Of a DNA stretch of 64,000 nt, positions 25,633-33,194 are shown in pieces. The stretch is from Collinsella aerofaciens (GTDB lineage Bacteria > Actinomycetota > Coriobacteriia > Coriobacteriales > Coriobacteriaceae), in NCBI RefSeq assembly GCF_015555045.1, contig NZ_JADNJQ010000009.1, positions 1 through 64,000 of the forward strand, read 5' to 3'. The position numbers and the translations under genes are program-made. Each line of letters starts with the position of its first letter. The first letter of the stretch is position 1. The notes below the pieces were generated by a model. That model worked only from the letters and a program-made list of their open reading frames with translations. It had not been told where the DNA came from and searched no databases.

Positions 25633-26546
25633 TAGCGCACCTCGCTAGAATCGACGCCGGGCACGCGGCGGCAGGAATACTCGTCCGTGGCAAACTTAGG
25701 AATCTGCACGCCCTCGAGCTCGCGGGCAAGCGCGGCCGAAAGCTCGATGCCGGCGGCGCGGCGCACGGCCTGGACGGCGAGCGGGGCCGAGATGCGGCGG
25801 CGATAGTCAGCCGAGCCCCACATGTTGGTGCCGTAGCTCAGGGCACGCACGGATGCTGCCAGGGCGCGCAGCTCGTCCTCGGAAGGCTGCTCGTTCACCA
25901 GGCCACTTGCCTCGCCCTGCAGCAAGGTCGCGCGCAGCGGGCGGGCACCCACGGTGACATGCCAGCTGTTGTCCCACCAGGCAGCGGTGACGTTTAAGGA
26001 GGGGAAGTCGGTCGCGGCCTTGCGCACGGCCTCGTAGCTCGCACGGTAATCGTGCTTGACGACCACAACGTGCTCGATCACGTCGCGCACGTAGCCCATC
26101 CGCACGAACTCCGCGAGCGGCACGCAGCCGGCGCCCGTCAGCTCAACATAGGAATCGAGCGCGAGGAAGGCGGAGAGAACGTCCGAGAAGCCAAAGCGGC
26201 CGTAAATGCTGCCGCCCACCGTGGCGGTATTGCGCAGCTGCACACCCACGATATCGTGGACGGCGAACTCAAAGACATTGTTGACAAGCGCGTTGAGCTC
26301 GGCATGACGCTCGAGCTGGCGCAGGGTACACATGGCGCCGATGCGAAACTCGGTCTCGGTCTCCTCGATCTGATCGAGTCCGCAGGCCGAAAGGTCAATC
26401 GCCGTCGCCACGCGACGCGAACCCAGGCGCATCCAGATGCCGCCACCCACAATCTTGTTGTTGCGGTTCTTCTGTAAGAGCTCATAGGCTTCGGCCGCGT
26501 TTCCAACACGGACGTAGGTACCGAACTTGAGCACGTTCTCCCCCAT
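25632..26546 (-). CDS. FAD-binding subunit of the molybdenum hydroxylase
   Basis: This 304-residue CoxM/XdhB-type flavoprotein has the FAD-binding strings IVGGGIWMRLG (about residues 32-42) and ATVGGSIYGRFGFSDV (near 108-123), with the typical C-terminal CO-dehydrogenase flavoprotein domain. It would take electrons from the iron-sulfur domains of the following protein and hand them to NAD or another acceptor. The ATG at 26546 has GTGGAGAG almost touching it; a GTG at 26534, preceded by GGGGGAG, is an alternative start. The two genes form a dicistronic unit. Confidence 0.86.
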   Translation of the reverse strand: MGENVLKFGTYVRVGNAAEAYELLQKNRNNKIVGGGIWMRLGSRRVATAIDLSACGLDQIEETETEFRIGAMCTLRQLERHAELNALVNNVFEFAVHDIVGVQLRNTATVGGSIYGRFGFSDVLSAFLALDSYVELTGAGCVPLAEFVRMGYVRDVIEHVVVVKHDYRASYEAVRKAATDFPSLNVTAAWWDNSWHVTVGARPLRATLLQGEASGLVNEQPSEDELRALAASVRALSYGTNMWGSADYRRRISAPLAVQAVRRAAGIELSAALARELEGVQIPKFATDEYSCRRVPGVDSSEVR

Positions 26547-26625
26547 CTCTCCACTTGTCCAGTACGTTTAAGTGTACCAAACGAGGGGCCGCACGCCGTT
26601 TTAGGACAAAATCCACCCACCCATA

Positions 26626-26700
26626 CATAACTTGCGGTGATATACGGACTGATTAGCCGTTCTGGAACGCAAAACAGTCCGTATATCACCGCAAGTTATG
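26626..26700. repeat. family A intergenic hairpin, copy 4
   Basis: Perfect 26-base arms begin CATAACTTGCGGTGATATAC. The inner arm end reads CGGACTG as in copies 5 and 6, defining a second subtype. It lies between the gdhA terminator and the molybdenum hydroxylase genes. Confidence 0.9.
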
Positions 26701-26722
26701 AGGAGTCCTCCGGGATAGAAAA

Positions 26723-26748
26723 GGCTCCCAGCCAGATAGCTGGGAGCC
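26723..26748 (-). terminator. Rho-independent terminator of gdhA
   Basis: The stem GGCTCCCAGC/GCTGGGAGCC is perfect and followed on the minus strand by TTTTCTAT. It lies 28 bases after the gdhA stop codon. Confidence 0.85.
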
Positions 26749-26775
26749 TCATCACATGCTATGTCGAGCGAAGAT

Positions 26776-28131
26776 TTAGCAGACGCCCTGGGCGAGCATG
26801 GCATCGGCGACCTTCAGGAAACCGGCGATGTTTGCGCCCATGACAAAGTTGCCCTCCTGGCCGTACTCCTTGGCGGTGTCGTCCACGTTGTGGAACATGC
26901 CGCGCATGAGCTGCTCGAGCTTGCCGTCGACCTCCTCGAAGGTCCAGGACAGGTGCTCGGCATTCTGGCTCATCTCCAGGCCGGACACGAGCACGCCGCC
27001 GGCGTTGGCAGCCTTACCGGGCATAAAGGCGACGCCGTTCTCCTGGAAGTAGGTCGTAGCCTCGATGGTCGTGGGCATGTTCGCGCCCTCGCCGACCACC
27101 TTGCAGCCGTTGGCGACGAGTGCCTGGGCGTCCTCGAGCAGCAGCGTGTTCTCGCGAGCGCAGGGCAGCGCGATATCGCAGGGCAGCTGCCACACGCCGC
27201 GGCCGTCGCCCTCGTGCCACACGGCGTTGGGCTTCTCGTCAACGTACATAGCGAGCGTAACGCCCTTGTCGTGGCCGGAGCGCTTCTTGTTGTAGACGTG
27301 CTCGAGCACGGTGTAGTCGATGCCGTCGGGATCCTCGACCCAGCCGTGGGTGTCGGAGCAGGCGAGCACCTTGCCGCCGAGCTGGGAAACCTTCTGGACG
27401 GCGTAGATGGCGACGTTACCGGAGCCGTGAACGACGACGTTCTTGCCCTCGAAGGAGTCGCCGCGGCTCTTGAGGTACTCGTCCACAAAGTAGGCCAGAC
27501 CGTAGCCGGTAGCCTCGGTACGGGCGAGCGAGCCGCCAAAGGAGAGGCCCTTGCCGGTAAGGACGCCGGTCCACTCGTTGGTCAGGCGCTTGTACTGACC
27601 GAACAGGTAGGCAACCTCGCGGCCGCCAACGCCCAGGTCGCCGGCGGGAACGTCGGTGTTGGGGCCGATGTGGCGATAGAGCTCGGTCATGAAGGACTGG
27701 CAGAAGTGCATGATCTCGTTGTTGGACTTGCCCTTGGGGTCAAAGTCGGAGCCGCCCTTGCCGCCGCCCATGGGAAGGGTGGTCAGGCTGTTCTTAAGGA
27801 TCTGCTCCAGACCCAGGAACTTGAGCATACCCAGAGTAACCGTCGGGTTAAAGCGCAGGCCGCCCTTGTAGGGTCCGATGGCAGAGTTGAACTCGACGCG
27901 ATAGCCGCGGTTGACCTGAACCTTGCCCTGGTCGTCGACCCAGGGAACACGGAACATAACGATGCGCTCGGGCTCGACGAGGCGCTCCAGCAGGGCGGCC
28001 TCCTCGTACTCGGGATGGGCGTCGAGCGCCGGCTGGATGGTGCCGAGGATCTCGGTCGCGGCCTGGATGAACTCAGGCTGCTCGGGATAGCGGGCCTTGA
28101 GCTCTTCGAGAACTTTCTGCGTGTAGCTCAT
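26776..28131 (-). CDS. gdhA: glutamate dehydrogenase (NADP-type, hexameric)
   Basis: This 451-residue enzyme makes glutamate from 2-oxoglutarate and ammonium, or the reverse. It shows KGGLRFNPTVTLGMLKFLG, the catalytic-Lys region PMGGGKGGSDFDPKGKS, the PAGDLGVGGRE motif and a Rossmann domain with VVHGSGNVAIYAV. Length and motifs match bacterial NADP-dependent GdhA. The ATG at 28131 follows a GGAGGAAGC site. It is transcribed alone, with a terminator after it and a small hairpin in its upstream region. Confidence 0.95.
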   Translation of the reverse strand: MSYTQKVLEELKARYPEQPEFIQAATEILGTIQPALDAHPEYEEAALLERLVEPERIVMFRVPWVDDQGKVQVNRGYRVEFNSAIGPYKGGLRFNPTVTLGMLKFLGLEQILKNSLTTLPMGGGKGGSDFDPKGKSNNEIMHFCQSFMTELYRHIGPNTDVPAGDLGVGGREVAYLFGQYKRLTNEWTGVLTGKGLSFGGSLARTEATGYGLAYFVDEYLKSRGDSFEGKNVVVHGSGNVAIYAVQKVSQLGGKVLACSDTHGWVEDPDGIDYTVLEHVYNKKRSGHDKGVTLAMYVDEKPNAVWHEGDGRGVWQLPCDIALPCARENTLLLEDAQALVANGCKVVGEGANMPTTIEATTYFQENGVAFMPGKAANAGGVLVSGLEMSQNAEHLSWTFEEVDGKLEQLMRGMFHNVDDTAKEYGQEGNFVMGANIAGFLKVADAMLAQGVC

Positions 28132-28166
28132 GCTTCCTCCAATGATGGGAAATGAAAAATGTTGGT

Positions 28167-28187
28167 CGCGGCACCCTATGTGCCGCG
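28167..28187. other. short perfect hairpin upstream of gdhA
   Basis: CGCGGCAC-cctat-GTGCCGCG lies 36 bases before the gdhA start codon. It could be an operator or leader hairpin; on the plus strand it is followed by AATTTTATC. Confidence 0.4.
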
Positions 28188-28345
28188 AATTTTATCGAGT
28201 ATGGATAATATCGCACTGTTGCAGCAAAGTTTCGCATAAGCCGACGAGCGGATGTTTCGTTTTGATTACGGTGCAGGTAGAAGCGTTTTTTAGCACCCTA
28301 CGTACAAATCGCGTGTTTCGAAGCTGTTTCGTCTACATGTTCCAA

Positions 28346-28380
28346 ACCACCACATTGGGGACAGGCACCTTTGTGGTGGT
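28346..28380. repeat. family G hairpin
   Basis: ACCACCACA and TGTGGTGGT enclose TTGGGGACAGGCACCTT. The loop resembles that of the hairpin at 12213-12247. It lies just after the DUF3343 gene's stop codon and may terminate its transcript. Confidence 0.55.
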
Positions 28381-28388
28381 GCTGGTGG

Positions 28389-28784
28389 TTAGAGAACGAG
28401 CTGATGGTAGTCGGCGGGGGTTATGCGGCCCTCGGTGGCGGCGCGGAAGGCGGCGAGCGCATCGCCGGAAAACGGCATGACCCAGCAAAGCGCACAGCCG
28501 GCGGTGATGGAGCCGGGCAGCGGCATGATGCGCCCGGGCACACCGGCGGCAAGGCACAGCTGTTCGCATTCCATCACATCGAAGGTGCTATCGAACGAAA
28601 CGATGATCTTGCGCTCGTGGTCGAGGGCATCACCGGACGGGCCTTCGCGGTGTGCCTCACGATACGCCGCGGCGGCCGCTTCCTCTTCCGCAGTATGTCC
28701 ACAGCCACCGCAGCCGCAGGTACAGGGTTCGGACCCGTCGCAAGTACAAGGTTCTCCCGTGTCGGGACAAATATCGTGAGACAT
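28389..28784 (-). CDS. DUF3343 (putative Se/S carrier-like) protein with cysteine-rich N-terminus
   Basis: This 131-residue protein has an N-terminal 30 residues very rich in Cys (CPDTGEPCTC, CTCGCGGCGH). After a short linker comes a DUF3343 domain with CEQLCLAAGVPGR, PLPGSI and AGCALCW. The family occurs in selenium-using anaerobes and is proposed to carry selenium or sulfur. It follows mobA and the selA-selB-selC genes on the same strand, and a second, shorter paralogue sits in the selD operon at 56358. The Cys-rich head is absent from that paralogue; it could bind a metal, cluster or selenium. Confidence 0.78.
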   Translation of the reverse strand: MSHDICPDTGEPCTCDGSEPCTCGCGGCGHTAEEEAAAAAYREAHREGPSGDALDHERKIIVSFDSTFDVMECEQLCLAAGVPGRIMPLPGSITAGCALCWVMPFSGDALAAFRAATEGRITPADYHQLVL

Positions 28785-28799
28785 CGCAACTCCAATCGT

Positions 28800-29432
28800 C
28801 TAGGCGAGTAACTCGGCCGCCGCAAACTCCTCGGGCGTATTGACGTTTTCGAAACAGAGCGTCGAGCCCGCGGCCTTGACGATCTGCGGCTCATCCATAT
28901 AACCGGCCTGAACGCGATTGATCAGGCAGCGAATGCGCTGTCGGTCGCAGGAGAGCAGCTCTTGGGCAACCGGCGCACAAGCGTCACGGCGCCAGACGGC
29001 GCACAGCGGCTCAATCCCCCGCTCCTCGCGCGGCACGCACACGTCGAGCGCCTCGGCCTCAACACGATCGGCAAGCGCGCCGATGAGTTCCGGCGAGACA
29101 AACGGCATATCGCAGGCGACAATCGCCACGAGCGGCAATCGGGCCGCGACCAACGAGCTCGCGATGCCGCGCATGGCGCCCGCCGAGCCTTCAAGGTCCG
29201 CCACCACACGCGGCACCAGACCGCCAAACGTGCGCTCCTCAAGATAGGCAAGCTCGCTGGGGCGCGAAGTCGTCACGACCAACTCGCCGGCAACTGTCGC
29301 CAGCCGACCCAGCACGCGCTCGATGAGCGGTTCGCCGCAAAACGTCATGCGCGCCTTATCGCAGCCCATGCGCGAGGACAGCCCGCCCGCCTGGACGACA
29401 CAAGAAAGATCGGCCCGTCTTACGGTAGTCAT
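28800..29432 (-). CDS. mobA: molybdenum cofactor guanylyltransferase
   Basis: This 210-residue nucleotidyltransferase has QAGGLSSRMGCDKARMTF (the LAGGxSxRMGxDK motif), ACDMPFVSPEL, EPLCAVWRR and a final FENVNTPEEF, all typical of MobA. MobA attaches GMP to molybdopterin to make the guanine dinucleotide cofactor needed by FdhF and the molybdopterin oxidoreductase upstream. ATG at 29432 is chosen because GGGGGTGG precedes it; the frame further upstream overlaps the tRNA-Sec gene and its terminator. It is followed by a DUF3343 gene, 15 bases away. Confidence 0.88.
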   Translation of the reverse strand: MTTVRRADLSCVVQAGGLSSRMGCDKARMTFCGEPLIERVLGRLATVAGELVVTTSRPSELAYLEERTFGGLVPRVVADLEGSAGAMRGIASSLVAARLPLVAIVACDMPFVSPELIGALADRVEAEALDVCVPREERGIEPLCAVWRRDACAPVAQELLSCDRQRIRCLINRVQAGYMDEPQIVKAAGSTLCFENVNTPEEFAAAELLA

Positions 29433-29523
29433 ACGGCAAACCACCCCCATCGGCATGCTCAAAACCCGACACACGAAGCCAAATACCGTCGCCGATAAAG
29501 CGGGCGGCACGGCAAACCTGTGC

Positions 29524-29580
29524 AAAAACAAAACAGCGCCTTTGCGGCACGCAGCAAGACCGCGAGCACAAAAGCGCTGG
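29524..29580 (-). terminator. terminator after tRNA-Sec
   Basis: CAGCGC and GCGCTG close a long imperfect hairpin followed on the minus strand by TTTTGTTTTT, beginning eight bases past the tRNA 3' end. Confidence 0.65.
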
Positions 29581-29587
29581 TAGCGTA

Positions 29588-29684
29588 TGGCGGGAACGTA
29601 TGTGAATCGAACACATCCAAGACGTTTTGCACGCCTCGCAACGGTTTTGAGGACCGCGGAGCCCACCGGAGCCCATCCGTTCCC
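29588..29684 (-). tRNA. selC: tRNA-Sec (anticodon UCA)
   Basis: The 97-base gene begins GGGAACGG and ends ACGTTCCC followed by GCCA, an extended eight-base acceptor stem typical of selenocysteine tRNA. The anticodon loop is CCTCAAA (anticodon TCA) on a GCGGT/ACCGT stem. It has a long variable arm and a T arm ATGTG-TTCGATT-CACAT. It lies 36 bases after selB. SerRS and SelA would convert it to Sec-tRNA for the UGA codons of fdhF and selD. Confidence 0.95.
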
Positions 29685-29720
29685 AAGTGCGGCTGTATTT
29701 TACCAAACCGAGCAGCCAAT

Positions 29721-31688
29721 CTAGCGCAGGGACCTCAGGCCGCCGGCGTCCTTGTCGAGCACCGTAAAGCGCACGGCATCCAGGTGCTCCAAGATGCTGA
29801 TGGCACGTTTGCGCGACACACCCAGGGCCTCGCGCAGTACGCTCGTGGTGGCAGCACCGCCGGCTGCCTCAATGGCGGCGGCAACAAGCTCGCGCGCATG
29901 GGCCTCGGCGGCAGCGGACAGGGCAACGTCGCGCTCGACCTTAACGATCGAGCGATTGAGCGAGAGCTCGCGCAGGGCACGCGTCATGGTGTCGCGATCG
30001 AGCTGCAACTGCTCGCCCACCTCGGGCAATATCGGTGCATCGAGGCCGGCTTCGTCCAGCAAGGCAACGATACGTTCGCAGGCCTCGCGCACCACACGCG
30101 CCGCGGCGGCAGCGGAGTGCGGGTCGAATACCTCGGCACCCTCGGCGGCACACACGCCACGCGAGCAGCCCTCGGCAATCAGAGCCGCGGCAACGCCATC
30201 ATCAGCGGCAGGCCACGCAGCATGGGCAACGGCGCCGGGCGTAAAGCCCGTTTCCTTGGGGGCCGCCGCGTGCATGGCTGACAGGGTCGCCGCCAGTGCA
30301 TCCATCGCAGCGTCGAGCACCACGGCGTCCGCCAAGTAGTCCGCATCACCCACAGCAAGCTTGCGAACAGAGCCCTGCGCCACCAATCCGCGCAGTGCGG
30401 CATCGGCCTCGCCGACACCAAGATCCAAAGCGTCGGCAACATCAACCGCCGTAACCGGCAGCATCTGCAGCGCCAGCCAAGCGCCCACACCGCCCGCGGT
30501 ATCGCCGGACTCAAGCGCCGCAAACAGTGCGCGCTCGCCGGCAGAAAGCTCGCGCGAGCGACGGCAGCGCGAAAGCAGCACGCGCCCGCCGCCAATGAGC
30601 ATGACGGGCGAATACGACAGCACCACAGCATGGTCTCCGGCTCGCAGCGGCAGCGGCTCCTCCAAGCGCACCTGCACGGTACGGGTCTCGCCCACCGCAA
30701 TGGGGGCCTCACCCTCCAAAAGCATGATGCGGCCGACAACCTCGGCTGTACCCGCCATCACATGCACACGCGCGCCCGACTCGAGCACGCGCGGCTTGGT
30801 GCCCTCGCGGCCCAGGTAGGTGAACGTCATCATAAAGCGCAACGTCTGGCCAAAGCGGTCCGCCACGCCCAGCATCTCGCCACGGTCAAGCGCCGCGACA
30901 CCGTCACCAACTAGGTTGAGCGCCACACGCTGACCAGGCAGCGCGCGCGGCGTATCGCCATGCACCTGAATCCCGCGCACGCGACAGACCGTACGCGACG
31001 GCAAAGCCATCAGCTCGTCGCCCACCGCAACCGGCGCATCGTGCAGCGTTCCCGTAACGACAGTGCCGACGCCCTTAATCGTAAAGCAGCGGTCAATCGG
31101 CAGGCGCGGCGCGGCATCGGTGCGCTCGGCACGGTCGCGGCAGGCATCCCAGCAGGCACTTACCTGCTCGTCGAGCACCGCAAGCAGCCCGTCGATTCCC
31201 GCGCCGGTCTTGGACGACACGGGCACAATCGGCGCACCCGCAAACACGGTACCCGACAAAAAGTCATCGACATCGAGCTCGGCAAGCTCGAACATCTCGG
31301 CATCGGCCAGGTCGCACATGGTCAGCGCGACCACCATATGCGTAACGCCCAGCAGCTCCAGCACATGCACGTGCTCGCGAGTCTGCGGCATCACGCCCTC
31401 AACGGCCGAAACCACCAGCACGGCAACGTCGATGCCTGTCGCACCCTGTACCATAGCGCGCAGGTAATGCGCGTGGCCCGGCACGTCGACAAGGCCAACG
31501 ATCTTGCCGCTCGGCAGTGCCAGTTCGCCAAAGCCCAGCTCCACCGTCATGCCCCGGCGACGCTCGACCTCCAGGCGATCGGGATTCTTGCCGGTCAGCG
31601 CCTCGATCAGTGCCGACTTACCGTGGTCGACGTGACCCGCCGTGCCAACGATAACGGGACACTCCACCAGCGCCTGAACCTCACTCAT
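29721..31688 (-). CDS. selB: selenocysteine-specific elongation factor SelB
   Basis: The 655-residue protein has an EF-Tu-like N-terminal part with G1 GTAGHVDHGKSALIEALTG (residues 15-33), the family-specific RRRGMTVELGFGE, and DVPGHAHYL. The C-terminal half is made of winged-helix domains that bind the SECIS hairpin of the mRNA (RAISILEHLDAVRFTVLDKD at the end). It brings Sec-tRNA to UGA codons. Its ATG overlaps the selA stop codon by four bases, so the two are translationally coupled, and selC follows. Confidence 0.95.
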   Translation of the reverse strand: MSEVQALVECPVIVGTAGHVDHGKSALIEALTGKNPDRLEVERRRGMTVELGFGELALPSGKIVGLVDVPGHAHYLRAMVQGATGIDVAVLVVSAVEGVMPQTREHVHVLELLGVTHMVVALTMCDLADAEMFELAELDVDDFLSGTVFAGAPIVPVSSKTGAGIDGLLAVLDEQVSACWDACRDRAERTDAAPRLPIDRCFTIKGVGTVVTGTLHDAPVAVGDELMALPSRTVCRVRGIQVHGDTPRALPGQRVALNLVGDGVAALDRGEMLGVADRFGQTLRFMMTFTYLGREGTKPRVLESGARVHVMAGTAEVVGRIMLLEGEAPIAVGETRTVQVRLEEPLPLRAGDHAVVLSYSPVMLIGGGRVLLSRCRRSRELSAGERALFAALESGDTAGGVGAWLALQMLPVTAVDVADALDLGVGEADAALRGLVAQGSVRKLAVGDADYLADAVVLDAAMDALAATLSAMHAAAPKETGFTPGAVAHAAWPAADDGVAAALIAEGCSRGVCAAEGAEVFDPHSAAAAARVVREACERIVALLDEAGLDAPILPEVGEQLQLDRDTMTRALRELSLNRSIVKVERDVALSAAAEAHARELVAAAIEAAGGAATTSVLREALGVSRKRAISILEHLDAVRFTVLDKDAGGLRSLR

Positions 31689-33142
31689 CGAGCAATCGCC
31701 TTCTTAACGCACGCAATGAGCGTCGATGCCGCTGTCTCGATATCGCGGTCGCCCACGAGCGTACGGACGTCAAACAAAATGCGATCGTGCGAGGTTCGTG
31801 TGACGACCGGAGTGTCGAAATCTTGGACGAGCGAGCGCTTGAGTGCGTCAACGGAAAGACGCTCATCGACAAGACGCACGGCAACGCACATGGTGGGCAA
31901 CTCGACGGTAGGCAGCGAGCCGCCGCCGGGAGTCGACGACTCCTCGACGATTTCCACCTGCACGGCACACGGGCAGCCAGCCTTATCGAAGCCCGCCACC
32001 ATCAGCTCGCGCAGCTTGCGTGCGCGACGCTCCAGATGAGCCTGCGGAAGCGTGAGCATGTTGAGCACCGGCACCTCACGATGGGCCACATCCGCCCCAT
32101 CCATGTAAATGCGCAGTGTAGCCTCGAGCGCCGCGAGTGCGAGCTTGCCCGGGCGCAGGGCACGCATAAGCGGATGCGACCCGCAGGCCTGGACCAGATC
32201 GCGACGGCCCATGATAATGCCCGCCTGCGCGGCGCCTAGCAGCTTATCACCCGAGCACGACACGATATCGAGCCCTGCCGAAACCGAAGCCGGCGTGGTT
32301 TCTTCGCCGCCGCGCACCAAGATGTCGTCGGGCAACAGCGCGCCCGAGCCCTGGTCCTCGTAGAACAGCAGGCCATGCTTGTGGGCCAGGGCGGCAAGCT
32401 CCCGAGAGCCCACCTCTTCGTGAAAACCCTCGATGCGATAGTTGGAAGGATGGACCTTAAGGATCATCGCCGTATCGGGCGTGATGGCTTGCTCATAATC
32501 AGCCAGGTGCGTGCGGTTGGTGGCGCCGACCTCGACGAGTTTGGCGCCCGAAGCCGCCATGACATCGGGGATGCGGAAGCTGCCGCCGATCTCGACAAGC
32601 TCGCCGCGGCTGACGATGACCTCTTTGCCTGCGGCATGGGTCGCCAGCACCAGCAGCACAGCGGCGGCATTGTTGTTGACCACGAGCGCGTCCTCGGCAC
32701 CGGTGAGTGAGCGGATCGGCTGCGCGGCGTGCTCCTTGCGCGACCCGCGCGAACAGGTGTCGACGCTGTACTCGAGCGTGCTATACCCGCGCGCGACCTC
32801 GGCCACGGCTTTGGCAGCTGATTCCGCGAGCGGGGCGCGACCCAAGTTGGTATGGATAACCACACCCGTGGCGTTGACGGCGGGACGCAGGCTCGGCAGC
32901 GCAGAGCGGTGCGCACGCCACTCGATGGCCGAGGCCAGCTCGCGCTTGGAACGCGGGGCGGCACCGGCGCGAATGGCGGCGCGCTCCTCGTCGAGCTCGG
33001 CCGTAACGGCGGCATGGACTACCGCGTCGCACGTCTCCCCCGCCGCCTTCACGACCGGCCACTCGGCAAGCAGCTCGTTGACGGAGGGAATGGCACGCAG
33101 GCGGGCGCGCACCTCATCGGACATGTTCTGGCTATCGCTCAT
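31685..33142 (-). CDS. selA: L-seryl-tRNA(Sec) selenium transferase
   Basis: This 485-residue PLP enzyme converts Ser-tRNA(Sec) to Sec-tRNA(Sec) using selenophosphate. Visible features are NATGVVIHTNLGRAPL, YSTLEYSVDTCSRGSR, and the PLP-lysine motif SCSGDKLLGAAQAGII. ATG at 33142 follows GAAAGG. It precedes selB with a four-base overlap and follows a molybdopterin oxidoreductase gene by about 50 bases, giving a MopB-selA-selB-selC arrangement. Confidence 0.95.
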   Translation of the reverse strand: MSDSQNMSDEVRARLRAIPSVNELLAEWPVVKAAGETCDAVVHAAVTAELDEERAAIRAGAAPRSKRELASAIEWRAHRSALPSLRPAVNATGVVIHTNLGRAPLAESAAKAVAEVARGYSTLEYSVDTCSRGSRKEHAAQPIRSLTGAEDALVVNNNAAAVLLVLATHAAGKEVIVSRGELVEIGGSFRIPDVMAASGAKLVEVGATNRTHLADYEQAITPDTAMILKVHPSNYRIEGFHEEVGSRELAALAHKHGLLFYEDQGSGALLPDDILVRGGEETTPASVSAGLDIVSCSGDKLLGAAQAGIIMGRRDLVQACGSHPLMRALRPGKLALAALEATLRIYMDGADVAHREVPVLNMLTLPQAHLERRARKLRELMVAGFDKAGCPCAVQVEIVEESSTPGGGSLPTVELPTMCVAVRLVDERLSVDALKRSLVQDFDTPVVTRTSHDRILFDVRTLVGDRDIETAASTLIACVKKAIAR

Positions 33143-33194
33143 GTGCGACCTTTCAAAAAATACGTGGATCAATCAAATACATCAGCTGAGTCAA

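Noticed and set aside
29433..29666. N-terminal extension of mobA
   Set aside because: The extension would read through the tRNA-Sec gene and its terminator; a good start with ribosome site exists at 29432.
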